Shown here in pieces: positions 40,735 through 51,930 of a stretch of DNA of 64,000 nt. The number at the start of each line of letters is the position of its first letter. The first letter of the stretch is position 1. This stretch comes from Lepidurus packardi. Its lineage: Eukaryota; Arthropoda; Branchiopoda; Notostraca; Triopsidae. The translations under genes were made by a program, and so were the position numbers. The DNA is taken from NCBI GenBank assembly GCA_023053545.1, contig JAKZAN010000006.1, forward strand, positions 12,097,412 through 12,161,411, in the 5' to 3' direction. The notes under the pieces are model-generated. The model was not told where the DNA came from. It saw nothing but the letters and a program-made list of their open reading frames with translations, and made no database searches.

Positions 40735-41107
40735 ATGCCTCCCAAGACAAGCGGTAAAGCAGCCAAGAAGGCGGGGCAAGGCCCAGAAGAACATTTCCAA
40801 GACCGACAAGAAGAAGAAGCGCCGCAGGAAGGAGAGCTATGCTATCTACATTTACAAAGTGCTCAAACAAGTTCACCCTGACACCGGCGTTTCCAGCAAA
40901 GCCATGAGTATCATGAACAGCTTTGTCAATGACATTTTTGAGCGCATTGCGGCCGAAGCTTCCCGTTTGGCCCACTACAACAAACGCTCGACCATAACCA
41001 GTCGGGAAATCCAGACGGCCGTTCGTCTGCTCCTGCCCGGTGAGTTGGCTAAGCATGCCGTCAGTGAAGGCACTAAAGCCGTCACCAAGTACACTAGCTC
41101 CAAGTAA
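40735..41107 (+). pseudogene. H2B: Histone H2B with a 1-nt frameshift
   Basis: ATG at 40735 gives [14 protein letters not shown], the insect/crustacean H2B start. One extra base in the GGGG run at 40773-40776 shifts the frame. From about 40777 the neighbouring frame reads [20 protein letters not shown], then [20 protein letters not shown] and the rest of the histone fold to [10 protein letters not shown] and TAA at 41105. Length without the extra base would be 123 residues, standard for H2B, which pairs with H2A in the nucleosome. Promoter and 3' stem-loop are intact, so it is either a very fresh pseudogene or a base-calling error in a homopolymer. Confidence 0.95.
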
Positions 41108-41132
41108 GAGCTTTCGCCTGGAAGAAAAACTC

Positions 41133-41148
41133 AACGGCCCTTTTCAGG
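41133..41148 (+). terminator. Histone mRNA 3' stem-loop
   Basis: GGCCCTTTTCAGGGCC, an exact 6-bp stem with TTTC-type loop, 26 nt after the H2B stop. It is the processing signal of replication-dependent histone mRNAs. Confidence 0.95.
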
Positions 41149-41834
41149 GCCAACCAATTTCTTGATGAAAGTTCAAACTGCTTGCTTTTTCTTATGTCTT
41201 TTCGAACAGATAATTTTAAGGTTGCTGTTTTAAATATCGACTCTTGAGAGATTTTGAATACACACACATTTGACTATTCCGTACGCTACTTTACTCCCAA
41301 GTTTCGTCATGTCTGAGAACCCGAAAAGCGTTCTTGGTGGACGGGTTAGGCCGAAGAGCGGGTCAGGCCGGGACTCATAGCATTCCTTCGGCCTGTTCAT
41401 CCATTCGTGATCGTGTTCCTTCAAGACGTAGATTTTTGAACAGTTGCAGATGATAGTCGACCATGTACAAGGGAAAAATCGAGATTGAAAACGCGTCTAT
41501 CTTTGAAACTGCTCAGTCCCTGAAGAGTCAGGGCTTAATGGGGACTGTTTGCCCAAAATAGATCGCGTTAGTAATGCGTATACCAAGATGTCATTGTATT
41601 GATTGTTGTTCACGAAGATATGATACATATGAAGCAAATAAAAATAGCCAAATACAGTAGCGAACATTTGTGTGCTGTAAGGAAATGTCAATTCAGTAGT
41701 AATTGAATAACAGTCGAATAAACTTTAAAAAATTCCAATGCCATATGGTTTGTGAGATAACGCACCGCGTCTCAGCTCAGGCATAACCGTAACACCAAGC
41801 GCGATTCTCAGTTGGCTAATGCTCTACATTAGAT
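41149..41834. other. Spacer between H2B and the 5S rRNA gene
   Basis: Short ORFs only, such as MSENPKSVLGGRVRPKSGSG at about 41310 and MYKGKIEIENASIFETAQSL at about 41465, neither recognised. No other histone gene is present. Confidence 0.5.
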
Positions 41835-41889
41835 GCCAACGGCCATACCACGCAGAATGTACCCAGACTCGTCAGCTCCTGGAAGTCAA
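41835..41889 (+). rRNA. 5S rRNA, 5' part (nt 1-55), interrupted by a LINE
   Basis: Starts GCCAACGGCCATACCACG, as metazoan 5S does. It runs to GGAAGTCAA at nt 55 and then stops at the LINE. Helix II arm ACGCAG pairs with CTGCGT in the 3' part at 49663-49669, a compensatory change from the common ACGCTG/CAGCGT. The last 14 bases (41876-41889) are the target duplication. The internal Pol III control region lies on the other side of the insert, so this half cannot be transcribed as 5S. Confidence 0.9.
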
Positions 41890-42699
41890 TTCCGATCGCT
41901 CCCGAGCAAAAGTCATTTCTAGTTCATATATTGTCACAAGAGTTAAACCCCTGTGATTGCGTGCGTTCTTGTTTTGTTGTGGTTTATTAATTATATAAGA
42001 GAATAGTGCTTTTTGGATACGGTACTAATTAAAAGTTACCTTTTTCTGTTTTCCTTTTTTTTGTTTGTTTTCGTCGCTTGGCGAAGACGTGCCCGATTCT
42101 CAAGTAATTGCGACGGCTTCCTTTGCATAATTGAAAGGTAAGCGACACATAAGTGTATAATTTTGTTATTTTCGTGCAGTTTTTGCGTGTATTTGCCAAA
42201 TTTTTCCCACTTTTCCCAACAAAATTGTCAGTAACCAGATTCCAGATACGTCTGGTTAACTCCTTTTCCGCTCTTTCCTCAGTGTTATGCAAGCACACGA
42301 AAACGTTTTAACACAAAATAACCGATCAGCTGTATTTCATTTCCACCAACAGTTGCGTAATCACTCCTCTACTCGGCGCTAGCTATTGCCCTCTTTACTT
42401 CTTTCTCCAACACACTGACAAGTCAACTCCGCTCCAACTTAACTGACTATCGCTTCTACCTTCTCTTACTCTCTCTTTCTGACTAACTCTTTCCCAACAA
42501 ACCACCACCAGAAAACCGTACAAAGAAAAGGATCAACCCTCCCCCCAACTCGATACTCTTCCATCGCCGTCCCCACACAAAAATATGTGACGTATCTACG
42601 TGCACATGACATTAGTTTCGAAACTCGCACACGTGAGGCGAGCATCCCCCATTTCCAGCTTTTTCTGGTTTTGTGTCTTTTTTGAGCCAAGAAAAAAAA

Positions 42700-44015
42700 A
42701 TGGATTCCACGGGAATTGGCCAAAAGCTAACCCGTTTGAACACTGCGTTCATTAATTTGGCTCAATTACCGTGGAACGACTTACCGTCTCACTCTTTTTT
42801 CATAAAAAATTAATGAAAGAGTATGGCGTCATGGAAGAGGACTTAGCTTGTATTGACATTGACAAGCACAATAAAACGTGGAACCTAAAATTCAAAAATG
42901 AAAGGGCACTACAAAAATTCATTGAAGCTTGTGGAGGAGAGATCCAACTTGTCCACAACAACGGCACAAAATATGACTTGCCAGTAAGCACCACAGAGTG
43001 CAAGCATATTATTCTCTTACTATCAAAACTTCCCTTTCAAATCCGGGAGGCACAAGTGCTAGACGCAATTAAGGAATACGGACGAATCATAAAATTTCGC
43101 CGTGAAATCTTCACAGGAACTAACATTTTCAAAGTGGCAAGGGAAAGGGCCACTGTTCAATTCCTAATGACAAAGGATGTACCTCCCTTTGTAGATATTT
43201 TGGGCGCATCCGTACAGATCCAATACCCTGGGCAGAAAGAAATGTGCAACTACTGCAAAAGCCTAGGTCACAACCGAAATGCATGCCCGAAGCTAGCTTC
43301 GAAGCAAAAAAGATTCGAGGAGGACTTCCCTCCATTGATTGCTGACAGTGCTGGCGCAGGGAGAACAACAGAGGAGGAGGTTCGGAGCACAGTAGCAAAC
43401 CCGGAGCCCCTCGGAGACACACCAGAGGTGGGTCAGGGTCCGACACGTCGGCCAACAGAGGGGGGTGACACGGGGAATAATGCAGAGTTAGAAGCTCAGA
43501 TAGAGCAAGAGATGGAGGTACAGGAGTGCGTCATAGAAGTACCAGTCTCAGAGGCGTCCATCTTGACAGAAGAGGCGAATACTGAGGAACTAGCAGCTTT
43601 AGAGGTCCAGAACCGTTTTGAAGTTTTAGGGACACTAGGCGTAGAGGACGAAGGGTCCAAGAAAACCGAAGAAAATCTGATAGTACAACAAGAAAATACA
43701 AATAAAATTGAGAAAACCCAAAGCCTGGAAACACCAAACCAGGCACCTAAAACAACTAAGCTGCAGCAAGCTAGGGAAAAATCAGGACACAGCTTACGCC
43801 TGAAAAAAATGCGCACAGGTGAATATGAAAATTTGAATACGCCAGAGAAATCGAAGGAAGCACAGGATAATCCAATCGAAAGCAGGGAAAGAACTGAAGA
43901 GGTACAGAAAGAACCGATGTTACTCGTACCCCAATCAACAAAGAAAAAGTGTACGCCAATAACAACTAGATCGCAGAGAGCAGCGTCGATAAGGGCAGGT
44001 AAATCCCCACGCTAA
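42700..44015 (+). pseudogene. LINE ORF1 (RRM-like, CCHC), one frameshift
   Basis: ATG at 42700 gives MDSTGIGQKLTRLNTAFINL, then LPWNDLPSHSFFIK. At the A6 run 42804-42809 the frame shifts by one and continues as LMKEYGVMEEDLACIDIDKH. The middle resembles an RRM-like or transposase-22-like fold (LLSKLPFQIREAQVLDAIKE, then YGRIIKFRREIF). A knuckle CNYCKSLGHNRNAC (CX2CX4HX4C) lies near residue 185 of the main frame. The remaining 240 residues are acidic and probably disordered. ORF1 binds the element RNA and helps reverse transcription. The frameshift lies in a homopolymer, so it may be recent or an error. It ends one base before ORF2. Confidence 0.85.
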
Positions 44016-44016
44016 A

Positions 44017-47000
44017 ATGCAAAGTTTAAATGAAGAGATTAAGTTATGTAGTCTAAATATAAGAGGTCTAAAACAACCGATGAAGCAGAAATTGTGGACA
44101 AACTTTATTGAAAAATACGAAATAGATATAGTCTGCCTTCAGGAATTCAATATAGATTTCAACCCAAATCCTGATAGATTTGATCTCATTTGTGATTTAG
44201 GACCTGCAAAACCAGGTATAGGTATTCTCTATAGAAAAGAGCTTGAATTAAAGAATTTTAAAACATCAACGACAGGTAGAATCTTACAAGCTTTTTTTAA
44301 AAACTTTATCGTGTTAAATGTCTATGGCCACCCAGGTAATCACCCAGCAGACGAGAGAAATGAGCTTTTTAATATATTTTTACCAATTTATCTATAAAAT
44401 GAAAACACACATACAGTATTAGTGGGCGATTTTAACGTTGTAATAGACGTGAAAGACGCTACCACACCGCGCATGAACGAGTTCCTAAAACGCGCAATAA
44501 AAGGCTTTGAACTAGTCGACGCATATCGCCTTCAACACGCGCTAACAACAGACTTTACCTTTCTACACCCCAAAGGAGGAGCTAGACTCGACAGAATTTA
44601 TTTGGGCAAAGGTTTGAAAAATAATTTTCATAAAATAGAGCACACAACTTTCGTGGGATCTGACCACAAAGCGGTCATAGTAACACTCAAAGGCGCCCCT
44701 GAAGACATAACAAGAGAAGAAATAAGACGGAGACCCAATAGATGGCACCTAAACCAAGACATGTTAAGCGACCCGCGCTTCGACATACACGTTAAGGAAC
44801 TAACTCAAGAGTTTACTACACGACTGGATTCAAAGAAACCTTACATAAGGTGCTGGAATAATTATAAAAAGAAAATTCAGCTATTTGCCAAGGGCCTCCA
44901 GCAAGAGATAAAGATGGAGCAAAATGTACTGAGATCGTTTTACAAGAGTTGTTTCGATGAAGCAAGTGAGAAAGTCAGTGCAAAAACAGGGGGTTGGGAG
45001 GACTTTGTGTACTATAGACAAAAATTGAGAGAAATGGAAACAAGTCAAATACAAGATGCATTATACAAAAGCCGAATAGATAGTATACAAAAAGGCGAAC
45101 AAGCAAGCCTATCTCACGTACTGGAAGAAAAAAGGAAAGCTAACCAGAGCATCTTTAAAAGTTTACGAAGAACAGATGGGGAGCTGATTCACAAGGAAGA
45201 GGACATGAGAGCTTTATTCGAAAACCATTTCCAAACTATCTACACACCGGAAGAAGAAACAGAAGAATCGGAAGTTTTTGGAACAACTTTTTTAGAGACG
45301 GCAATATCCAATGATGACCTAGAAAATTTAAATCAAACTATAATGTGCAGAGAAGTTAGAACAGCAATTAATTTATTACCTCGGAATAAATCCCCAGGAC
45401 CGGACGGGCTTAGTGTCGAATTCTATACAAGATTTGCAGAGATTTTATCACCTCTACTGGTACTTTTAGCCAATGAAGTCTTCCAGGGGGGGGGGGGGGG
45501 GGGGATCAAAGAGGGAGACAATGACAGTCTACTTAAACTTTTAGCGAAGGGAGGAGATAAAAAAAACATTCAAAACTGGAGACCAATCGCACTACTAAAC
45601 TCAGACTATAAAATTTTAGCAAAGTTGCTCGCTGAGCGAATTAAGCCATATCTAACGCAGGTAATCGTTCCTCATCAAACTGGGGCAGTGCCAGGGAGGA
45701 ACATTACGGACAACTTAACTAAAATTAGGAATGCAATAGAGTTTGCAACAGAGAGGTACAGGCAATATCCAGAAAACTTTAGTAATTATAAAATCGATTC
45801 AATTGCGAGATTAGGCGTCATCGTACTAGATCTCGAGAAAGCATACGATAGAGTAAACAGAAGCTATTTATTTAAAATCATGAAACTTTACGGCTTCCCA
45901 GACTACATCATTAATAGCAAACAAGGACTCTACGAACATGCGAGATGCAAAATCTTAATCAATAAAATATCCACCAAGCCGGTAAACTTGAATAGAGGAG
46001 TAAGACAAGGGTGTCCTTTATCTCTTTATTTATTTAGTATATATATAAACCCTTTATTAACCAAATTAGCACATGCATTGCATGGGTTTGATATCATAGG
46101 GGAAAAACAGACAGTAACGGGTTACGTGGATGATCTAACAATACTAACGGCTAAGGAGACGGATTTTAAACTTATAGAGAAAACCCTAGATGCCTTTTGT
46201 CACTCATCAGGTGCAAAAATTAACTGGGAAAAATCAGGCATTATCCCTTTTGGGGCATGGAAGGGGAGAGAAGACTGGGCCATACCAAAATTGAAATTGA
46301 AAACCAAGCAAGATTTGCAGATTCTAGGGATTATCTTCAAGCAAAACATGTCCGAAACAATTTCCAATAACTCAAAAATTATAGTACAATATGCAACTAA
46401 GAAATTCTACGTCTGGAAAACAAGATTTTTATCCATTCATCAAAAAGTTAGTTACGTCAAACTTTATATTTTACCACTTTTTTATCACCTGGCAAGAATT
46501 TTAACAATTACAAAGCCCTGCATACGATTGATGAAACAAAAAGTAGGGACCTTTGTATGGGGCGGTAGGTTGGAGAGATTAGCCTATGAAGAAATTTTAA
46601 ACGCACGTGCAGACGGGGGACTGGGCCTCGTGGACCTAGAGAGCCAGTGTAAAAGCTTCCAGTTACAGAAGCTGTGGAATGACTCACAATCAACCGACAG
46701 AGCTACGAAAAGAATTGTAACGTATTTTACGGCTATACCATGGCGTAAAATATACCAAACACCAAATGGACCCAAAGCGGAAGTTATACCCCTGTCATTA
46801 AAAGACGCGATCACAACAATGGGCGAACTCGCACATTTTTTAAAACGCGACCAAGCCTTCCCAAGAAAGGAAGTGTATCAGTTTTTAACTGCAAAAAAAT
46901 TAAAAACACCCAAGGTTATAGCTAAATACGGAGACAATGATTACCCAACTATTTGGAAAAACCTTAGCAGTAAAATTTTAACCTTGGAAGTTAAAGATCA

Positions 47001-47427
47001 CGTATTCTATCAGGTGCACGACATCCACCCTACCACGGTAAGATTAAAAAGATGTAGACGGTCAGTGACGGACGTATGCGACCAATGCCAATGCAAAGAA
47101 GATATTAATCACACTTTTTCTTGCAAAAAGCTTCAAACAGCTAATGATTGGGCAAAGAGTGTCCTAGTTCGAGTACTGCCGAATACACTCATGTCGAAGG
47201 CGTACATGCTCGATTTTCTGGTAGACGGGAGGGAGAGCCACCAAGCGAGTGTGTGGTTTATGGCCGAGTACGCATACCACCTGTGGAAAGCGAGAAAAAA
47301 AGGTGACGATGCAGCAGGCGAAATAAAAGCTAGAATGAAACATCGTTTAGAAATACAACGGAACGTAAGCCCAGCGCTGGCAACACTGAGCTGCATATTC
47401 CAGAATAAGAACTCACAAGTTGACTAA
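44017..47427 (+). pseudogene. LINE ORF2: endonuclease, reverse transcriptase, C-terminal Cys-His; one in-frame stop
   Basis: ATG at 44017 gives MQSLNEEIKLCSLNIRGL, the start of an APE-type endonuclease; CLQEF, VGDFNVVID, RLDRIYLG and GSDHKAV complete it. A TAA at 44395-44397 breaks the same frame before NENTHTVLVGDFN. RT: NKSPGPDGLSVEFY, NWRPIALLNSDYKILAKLL, LDLEKAYDRVNR, RGVRQGCPLS and GYVDDLTIL with both Asp residues. The C-terminal region has CDQCQCKEDINHTFSCKKL. A 19-G run (45486-45504) sits between RT motifs. Endonuclease would nick the 5S target and RT would copy the RNA there. Length (1136 codons) is normal for the clade. Confidence 0.93.
45486..45504 (+). repeat. G19 homopolymer in the LINE RT domain
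   Basis: Codes for six Gly in frame, between VFQ and IKEGDNDSLL, where relatives have a variable but non-glycine stretch. Confidence 0.85.
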
Positions 47428-49611
47428 GAAGAAGCGTAGAACCTTTTCTTTATATTTGCCTGCTTGGTTAAGCATATAATAAAAAAAAATAATAATAATA
47501 AAAAAATATATATATCATTGCTGTCGGTTAAAAGCATAGTGCTCTAAAACAAACCGATTGGTTCAGTAGAGGTTCAGTAAAAAAGCTGGATTTTAGATTA
47601 ATGTAGAACACCCTACCAAAAAAGATGTAGAACCTTTGGTTCCCAAGAAACTGTGTGATTCACAAGATGTTGTTTGATTAACCAGGAAACCGAACCCCCC
47701 TCAAAAAAAAAAAATAAAAAAAAATCCCCTTGTCTTTATACTTGCCAAATGTAGAACACTAGAAATGTAACACTAAACTGAAATCTAACACTTCCACATT
47801 TGAAGAAAAAAACAATGAAATGGACGCATCCACAGCAAAAACAGAGAACGGGACGTAATCAACATCTTATAGAAGCTTATACCAGGATTGCCGCTTAATA
47901 GACGAATAATAGTTTAAACCACCAAAACATAATCAACAAATGGATTTACTGCAACACATTGCAGATACGTTTTTGGATACTCAATGCAAAATTACCCCAC
48001 CACAAAGTCAAATTATACTCGTCATTGCCAGAGCGAACATGCTAATCAAGGAATAAATTGTCCAAAGGAAGCAAAACACGAGGAGGAGGAGGAAAAAAAA
48101 AGAAAAAAAAAAAAAAAAAAAAAAAGAAAAAGACTACTACTATTAACAAAATCCACATACAAAAGAAGAAAGAATTGCATACTAACCAAACGAAAACTAA
48201 CAAAATATAACACTAAACTGAAAGAACACTAACATTTAACAAGATCTAAAAAAATACAAAAAAAAAAATCTAACATTAACTGAACAGTTTATTAGACGAA
48301 AATTGTCTAAACCATCAAAACATCATCAGCAAATGCAATCATTGCAACAAATTAAAGGAGAGGGTAATTTTGGGACACCAATTGTTAGAATTACCTTACC
48401 ACAAAGTCAGCTTGGTGCGCGTCATCTACATAGCGAACAAACTCACCAAGGAAGAAGTGAGCTAAATGAAGCCAAACATCAGAGAAAGGCTGGCGAGGAA
48501 AAAAAAAAAAAAAAAAAAAAAAAAAACCCGCTTAACTACATCCGAACAGTCATGAAAGGATAACCACCAAATATTGCGGGAATACAAACTCCTGGAACGC
48601 GAATTACTTCGGAGCTGATTAAAACACAATGTGGAAGTTTTACACTATAAGAGACACGAATTTGGATACCCAAAGCAAAATCATCCAACCACAAAGTCAA
48701 ATTATACTTGACATTGCCAGAACGAACATACTCATCAAAGATTAAGAAGACCAAACAACACCCGAACAGGCGATAGCGACGAAAGTTGAGGACTACCATG
48801 ACGAAGTTAGACAACAAATGAAGCCGTACAAGTTGTCTGGAGCACAATCATAGAGGCCTACCAATACTTCTAAAAAAAAAAAAAAAAAAAAAAAAAGAAA
48901 AAAAAATACAAATAAAAAAAAAATAGCACTCTGAATATTGTCACGGTCTAATTTTGCAAGGGCATCAATCTGGCAAGGGATTAGAGTAATGTTCGGGAAA
49001 GGTGGATTTATAGAACTGTATTTGGGAAAATTACAGTGGTAAAGTTAGGAGGACAAACACTACATGAAAAACAGAGGACTAGCACATAAAACACGACTAC
49101 TCTTCAGCACCTCAACGCTCGACTCTCTGTCTCCGTCTAGCCTAGACTCCCGTCCAAGACCAATTTGCAAGGAAGCTTACTCCTCACCATTCGCCAAGCT
49201 GGGCATGCAATCCCACGTAGCTCCGGTGCTCTATCCGACACCATGTGCGTCAGCAGGATTGCAATTCAGCACATGGGTTCAGGGATCAACTTAGCTCTGT
49301 GCCAAGTTGGCTGCAAAGATTAGCAAAGCGTGAGAAAAGCAAGCAATGCGAAATGTAGCCGTGACAATATTGTGACTGTCACCAAACCCAGAACACACTC
49401 ATCGGAGTTGTCAATAAAACAAAGCAGGCAACAAATGTTGTCCCATGGGCAAGCTCAAATTCAGTGCCAAGTAGTTCGAAATATTAAGCAACCGTGCATT
49501 CCCCGTATCACAGAAAGTAACCTGTAGCGTGATAATCTCTTTAATTCCAACTATTTGTAACCCTCGCAAATGCAAAATTATTCGACTCACAATTGCAATA
49601 CAATTGTTTTA

Positions 49612-49648
<37 letters not shown>
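47428..49648 (+). repeat. LINE 3' UTR with repeated A-tailed modules
   Basis: The sequence CCACAAAGTCA...(C/A)GAACA appears near 48000, 48398 and 48688, each time followed 70-170 bp later by a poly(A) tract (48105, 48500, 48872). TTA.TAGACGAA...TCAACAAATG is shared by the first two modules. The final tail is A-rich at 49618-49648. This looks like tandem 3' end modules. Confidence 0.75.
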
Positions 49649-49651
<3 letters not shown>

Positions 49652-49725
49652 CTGGAATTCAAGCTGCGTCGGGCCCGGTCAGTACTTGGATGGGTGACCG
49701 CCTGGGAACACCGGGTGCTGTTGGC
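49649..49725 (+). rRNA. 5S rRNA, 3' part with Pol III control region
   Basis: After the duplicated CTCCTGGAATTCAA comes GCTGCGTCGGGCCCGG, then TACTTGGATGGGTGACCGCC, to GGGTGCTGTTGGC, the near-invariant 3' half of animal 5S. Box A, intermediate element and box C are all present. With the 5' part the gene would be 118 nt, the normal size. The LINE poly(A) abuts it directly. Confidence 0.95.
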
Positions 49726-49730
49726 TTTTT
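49726..49730 (+). terminator. Pol III terminator of the 5S gene
   Basis: TTTTT directly after the last 5S base, within GGCTTTTTCG. Confidence 0.85.
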
Positions 49731-50255
49731 CGTCTTCTCAGACGGAAATATTTTTGTTAAGGGTGCGTTCCAATTGCGAACTCGACTGGGGAACTGAGTT
49801 TTCCGGACTGGGGCTGAGTCAACCCGCGTCCCAAATGGCACAAACACTATTCAATCGGGTTATGGTTGGAATCGATATAATTTGTAATCAGAGACAATGA
49901 ATCGCTGTATTGCACTCAATGATACAATACAACGTCATCAAAATTGTAAACAAAAACAAAGTGTTTGGAAATATTGCAACGTGCGTTTTCTTTAAATAAA
50001 TAAACTGAATGATGGACGAAACATCTATATTTCTTTTTCTTCAAAAAATGGTTATGGACTTTTGAGTGTCGCAGCAAAGTAATACCTTTAAATTAGGAAT
50101 AGAATATGGACATACGTTAAAATATTATGTACGTTTTAGATTGCATTTCAGCAAGTTTTCCTGCTAGGCTTTCCCAACAAATAAGAGAAAATCGTGACAT
50201 TGAGCTGCTCTTGGCTCTTTCAAGCATTTCTGAAATTTGAAGGAAACGCCTGTAT

Positions 50256-51210
50256 ATGGTATTCACCCTGGCTTTAAAAATCTTGACAATAAAAGCTGCT
50301 CGTCGATCACTTCGTAAAATTCACAGGACGGAAACTTTCTGGACGGAGATCATAAACAAGACCTGGACTGACAAGGAATGGAAAACCAACATCCGTGTAA
50401 CGCGACGCACTTTCCAGTACATTTGTGATCTCCTGCGAGAAAACCTAACCAAAAAGAAAACCAACTTCTGTGTACCCATCTCTTGTGAAAAACAAGTTGC
50501 CCTCACGCTATGGCGCCTAGGAACAAATATCGAATTTCGGTCTCTGGCTACCATTTTTGGTGCAAGCAAAACAACAGCGTTCCATGAAACTCGCGACGCC
50601 CTGGTTGTTCTCCTAGGGTACTCCATAATAACAATGCCTAAAGGTGACCGGTTGCAAGAAATGATATCGAGCTTTCAGAGGGGAAAATTGCCCCAGTTGG
50701 AGCCATTGATGGTACACATATCCCTATTTTGGCACCGAAATAACACAGTTCTGACTATTACTGTGTACGAAAGGGTACGTACACGGTTGTACTTTGAGCT
50801 GTTGTGGATTTCTCAGGGCGTTTTATCAACATCAACGTTGGCTGTCCTGGCTCGGTGCACGATGCAAGAATTTTTGCAAACAGCAAATTGCACCGGCTTG
50901 GCCGGCAAAATCGTCTATTCCCCAATCTAAGAAAACTTGTGAACGGGATAAATGTCCCATGTTATATCATTGGTGACGCCGCTTATCCACTCTTATCTTG
51001 GCTTATGAAGCTTTATCCTACACATGCGATTACTGACGAGAAGGAACGTTTCAACAACATTTTGAGCAGTAATCGCATGGTAGTAGAACGGGCCTTCGGG
51101 AAACTGAAAGGTCAATGGAGATGTCTCCTGAAAAGGAATGATATAAACATTTTCCGCATTAACAGAGTTATATATGCATGTAATATATATATATATATTA
51201 TACAACATTT
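50256..51210 (+). pseudogene. Harbinger transposase (DDE_4), frameshift and stops
   Basis: The N-terminal part has RVTRRTFQYICDLLRENL and SLATIFGASKTTAFHETRD, a helix-turn-helix ahead of the nuclease. A frameshift near 50695 changes frames just before AIDGTHIPI, the first catalytic Asp. In that frame TAA and TGA follow within about 60 codons. The rest is open: VVDFSGRFININVGCPGSVH, DARIF with the second Asp, GDAAYPLLSWLMKLYP, and NRMVVERAFGKLKGQWRCL with the Glu. This is the HARBI1-like family. The C-terminus dissolves into a TA-rich stretch near 51180. At least three lesions make it non-functional. Confidence 0.88.
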
Positions 51211-51251
51211 ATATGTATATTACATTTATATGTATATTACACAACATTTGC

Positions 51252-51930
51252 GAGGACCAAGGAGACCTCTTTGATTCGTGTTCTGCTGCTCCAAAAACTG
51301 AGCATCTCGCTCAGCAAAGCCCTGCATGAGAGACTCGATTGACTTCAAATCGTCTGTCTTGCTTCTCTTTCTCGGAGGCGGCCTACCCACGACAGAACTT
51401 GAAGATTCGTTACGCGTATCTACTTTCAAGTATAATTAATTTGTGCTAGGAATAGATCAAAGTAATTACCGTCAGAATCACTTTGTAATGCTGATGTGTC
51501 ATCATCTATACGATCGTCAATTGGAGTAATGGAATAGGGTATGGAACAAGATGTGGACGGAACAGGAGACATGGAATCCAAAATTTCAACGGGATTCGAA
51601 CTTGGACGATGCCCCAATACTTTGTTCATATCTTCGAAGTATGGATTATCGTCCATATTGAAGTCACCAGCACCACTTTGTGAAATTTTCTTTAACGCTT
51701 ACCGATGATCCCTTTTGAGGTTCTTGAGTTTCTCCTTAATTTGATCCGACGAACGGACGTACTTGTACTCAAGCATTTTGTTTTCAAGTTCCTTAAATAG
51801 GGTATCCTTTCTCTTCATTCCTTCGAATTGTGTCTGCATAGCAGGGTCTCCCCATAGATTAATCAGAAACCTCGTTTCTTTTACTCCCCAGATGGATCTT
51901 TTTTATGGGGTCAGCCATAACTGCATTAAA
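51252..51930 (-). pseudogene. Harbinger Myb/SANT-like DNA-binding protein
   Basis: Minus strand. Near 51930 the ORF begins MADPIKKIHLG, then shifts frame to TRFLINLWGDPAMQTQFEGM, and further on IKEKLKNLKRDHR, a trihelix Myb_DNA-bind_4 domain. One in-frame TAA follows DHR. Then come DNPYFEDMNKVLGHRPSSNP, an approximately 50-nt intron ending near 51424, and a basic exon RPPPRKRSKTDDLKSIESLM. This protein normally brings the transposase to the element ends. Frameshift and stop match the decay of the partner gene. Confidence 0.75.

Larger units (their letters stand above)
41890..49648 (+). mobile_element. Full-length Tx1/L1-like LINE inserted in a 5S rRNA gene
   Basis: A 7759-bp non-LTR retrotransposon: 5' UTR about 810 bp, ORF1 (42700-44015), ORF2 (44017-47427), a long A-rich 3' UTR and a poly(A) tail. 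It is flanked by CTCCTGGAA(G/T)TCAA at 41876-41889 and 49649-49662, a 14-bp target duplication that is part of 5S. An L1-type endonuclease, the YVDD RT box and a C-terminal Cys-His motif fit the Tx1 lineage, which includes known 5S-targeted families (Mutsu). Assignment to that lineage is by motif only. Confidence 0.9.

Noticed and set aside
40703..41134. Minus-strand 143-codon ORF
   Set aside because: Shadow of H2B.
42029..42723. Minus-strand ORFs in the LINE 5' region
   Set aside because: No recognisable domain; they lie in the 5' UTR of the LINE on the opposite strand.
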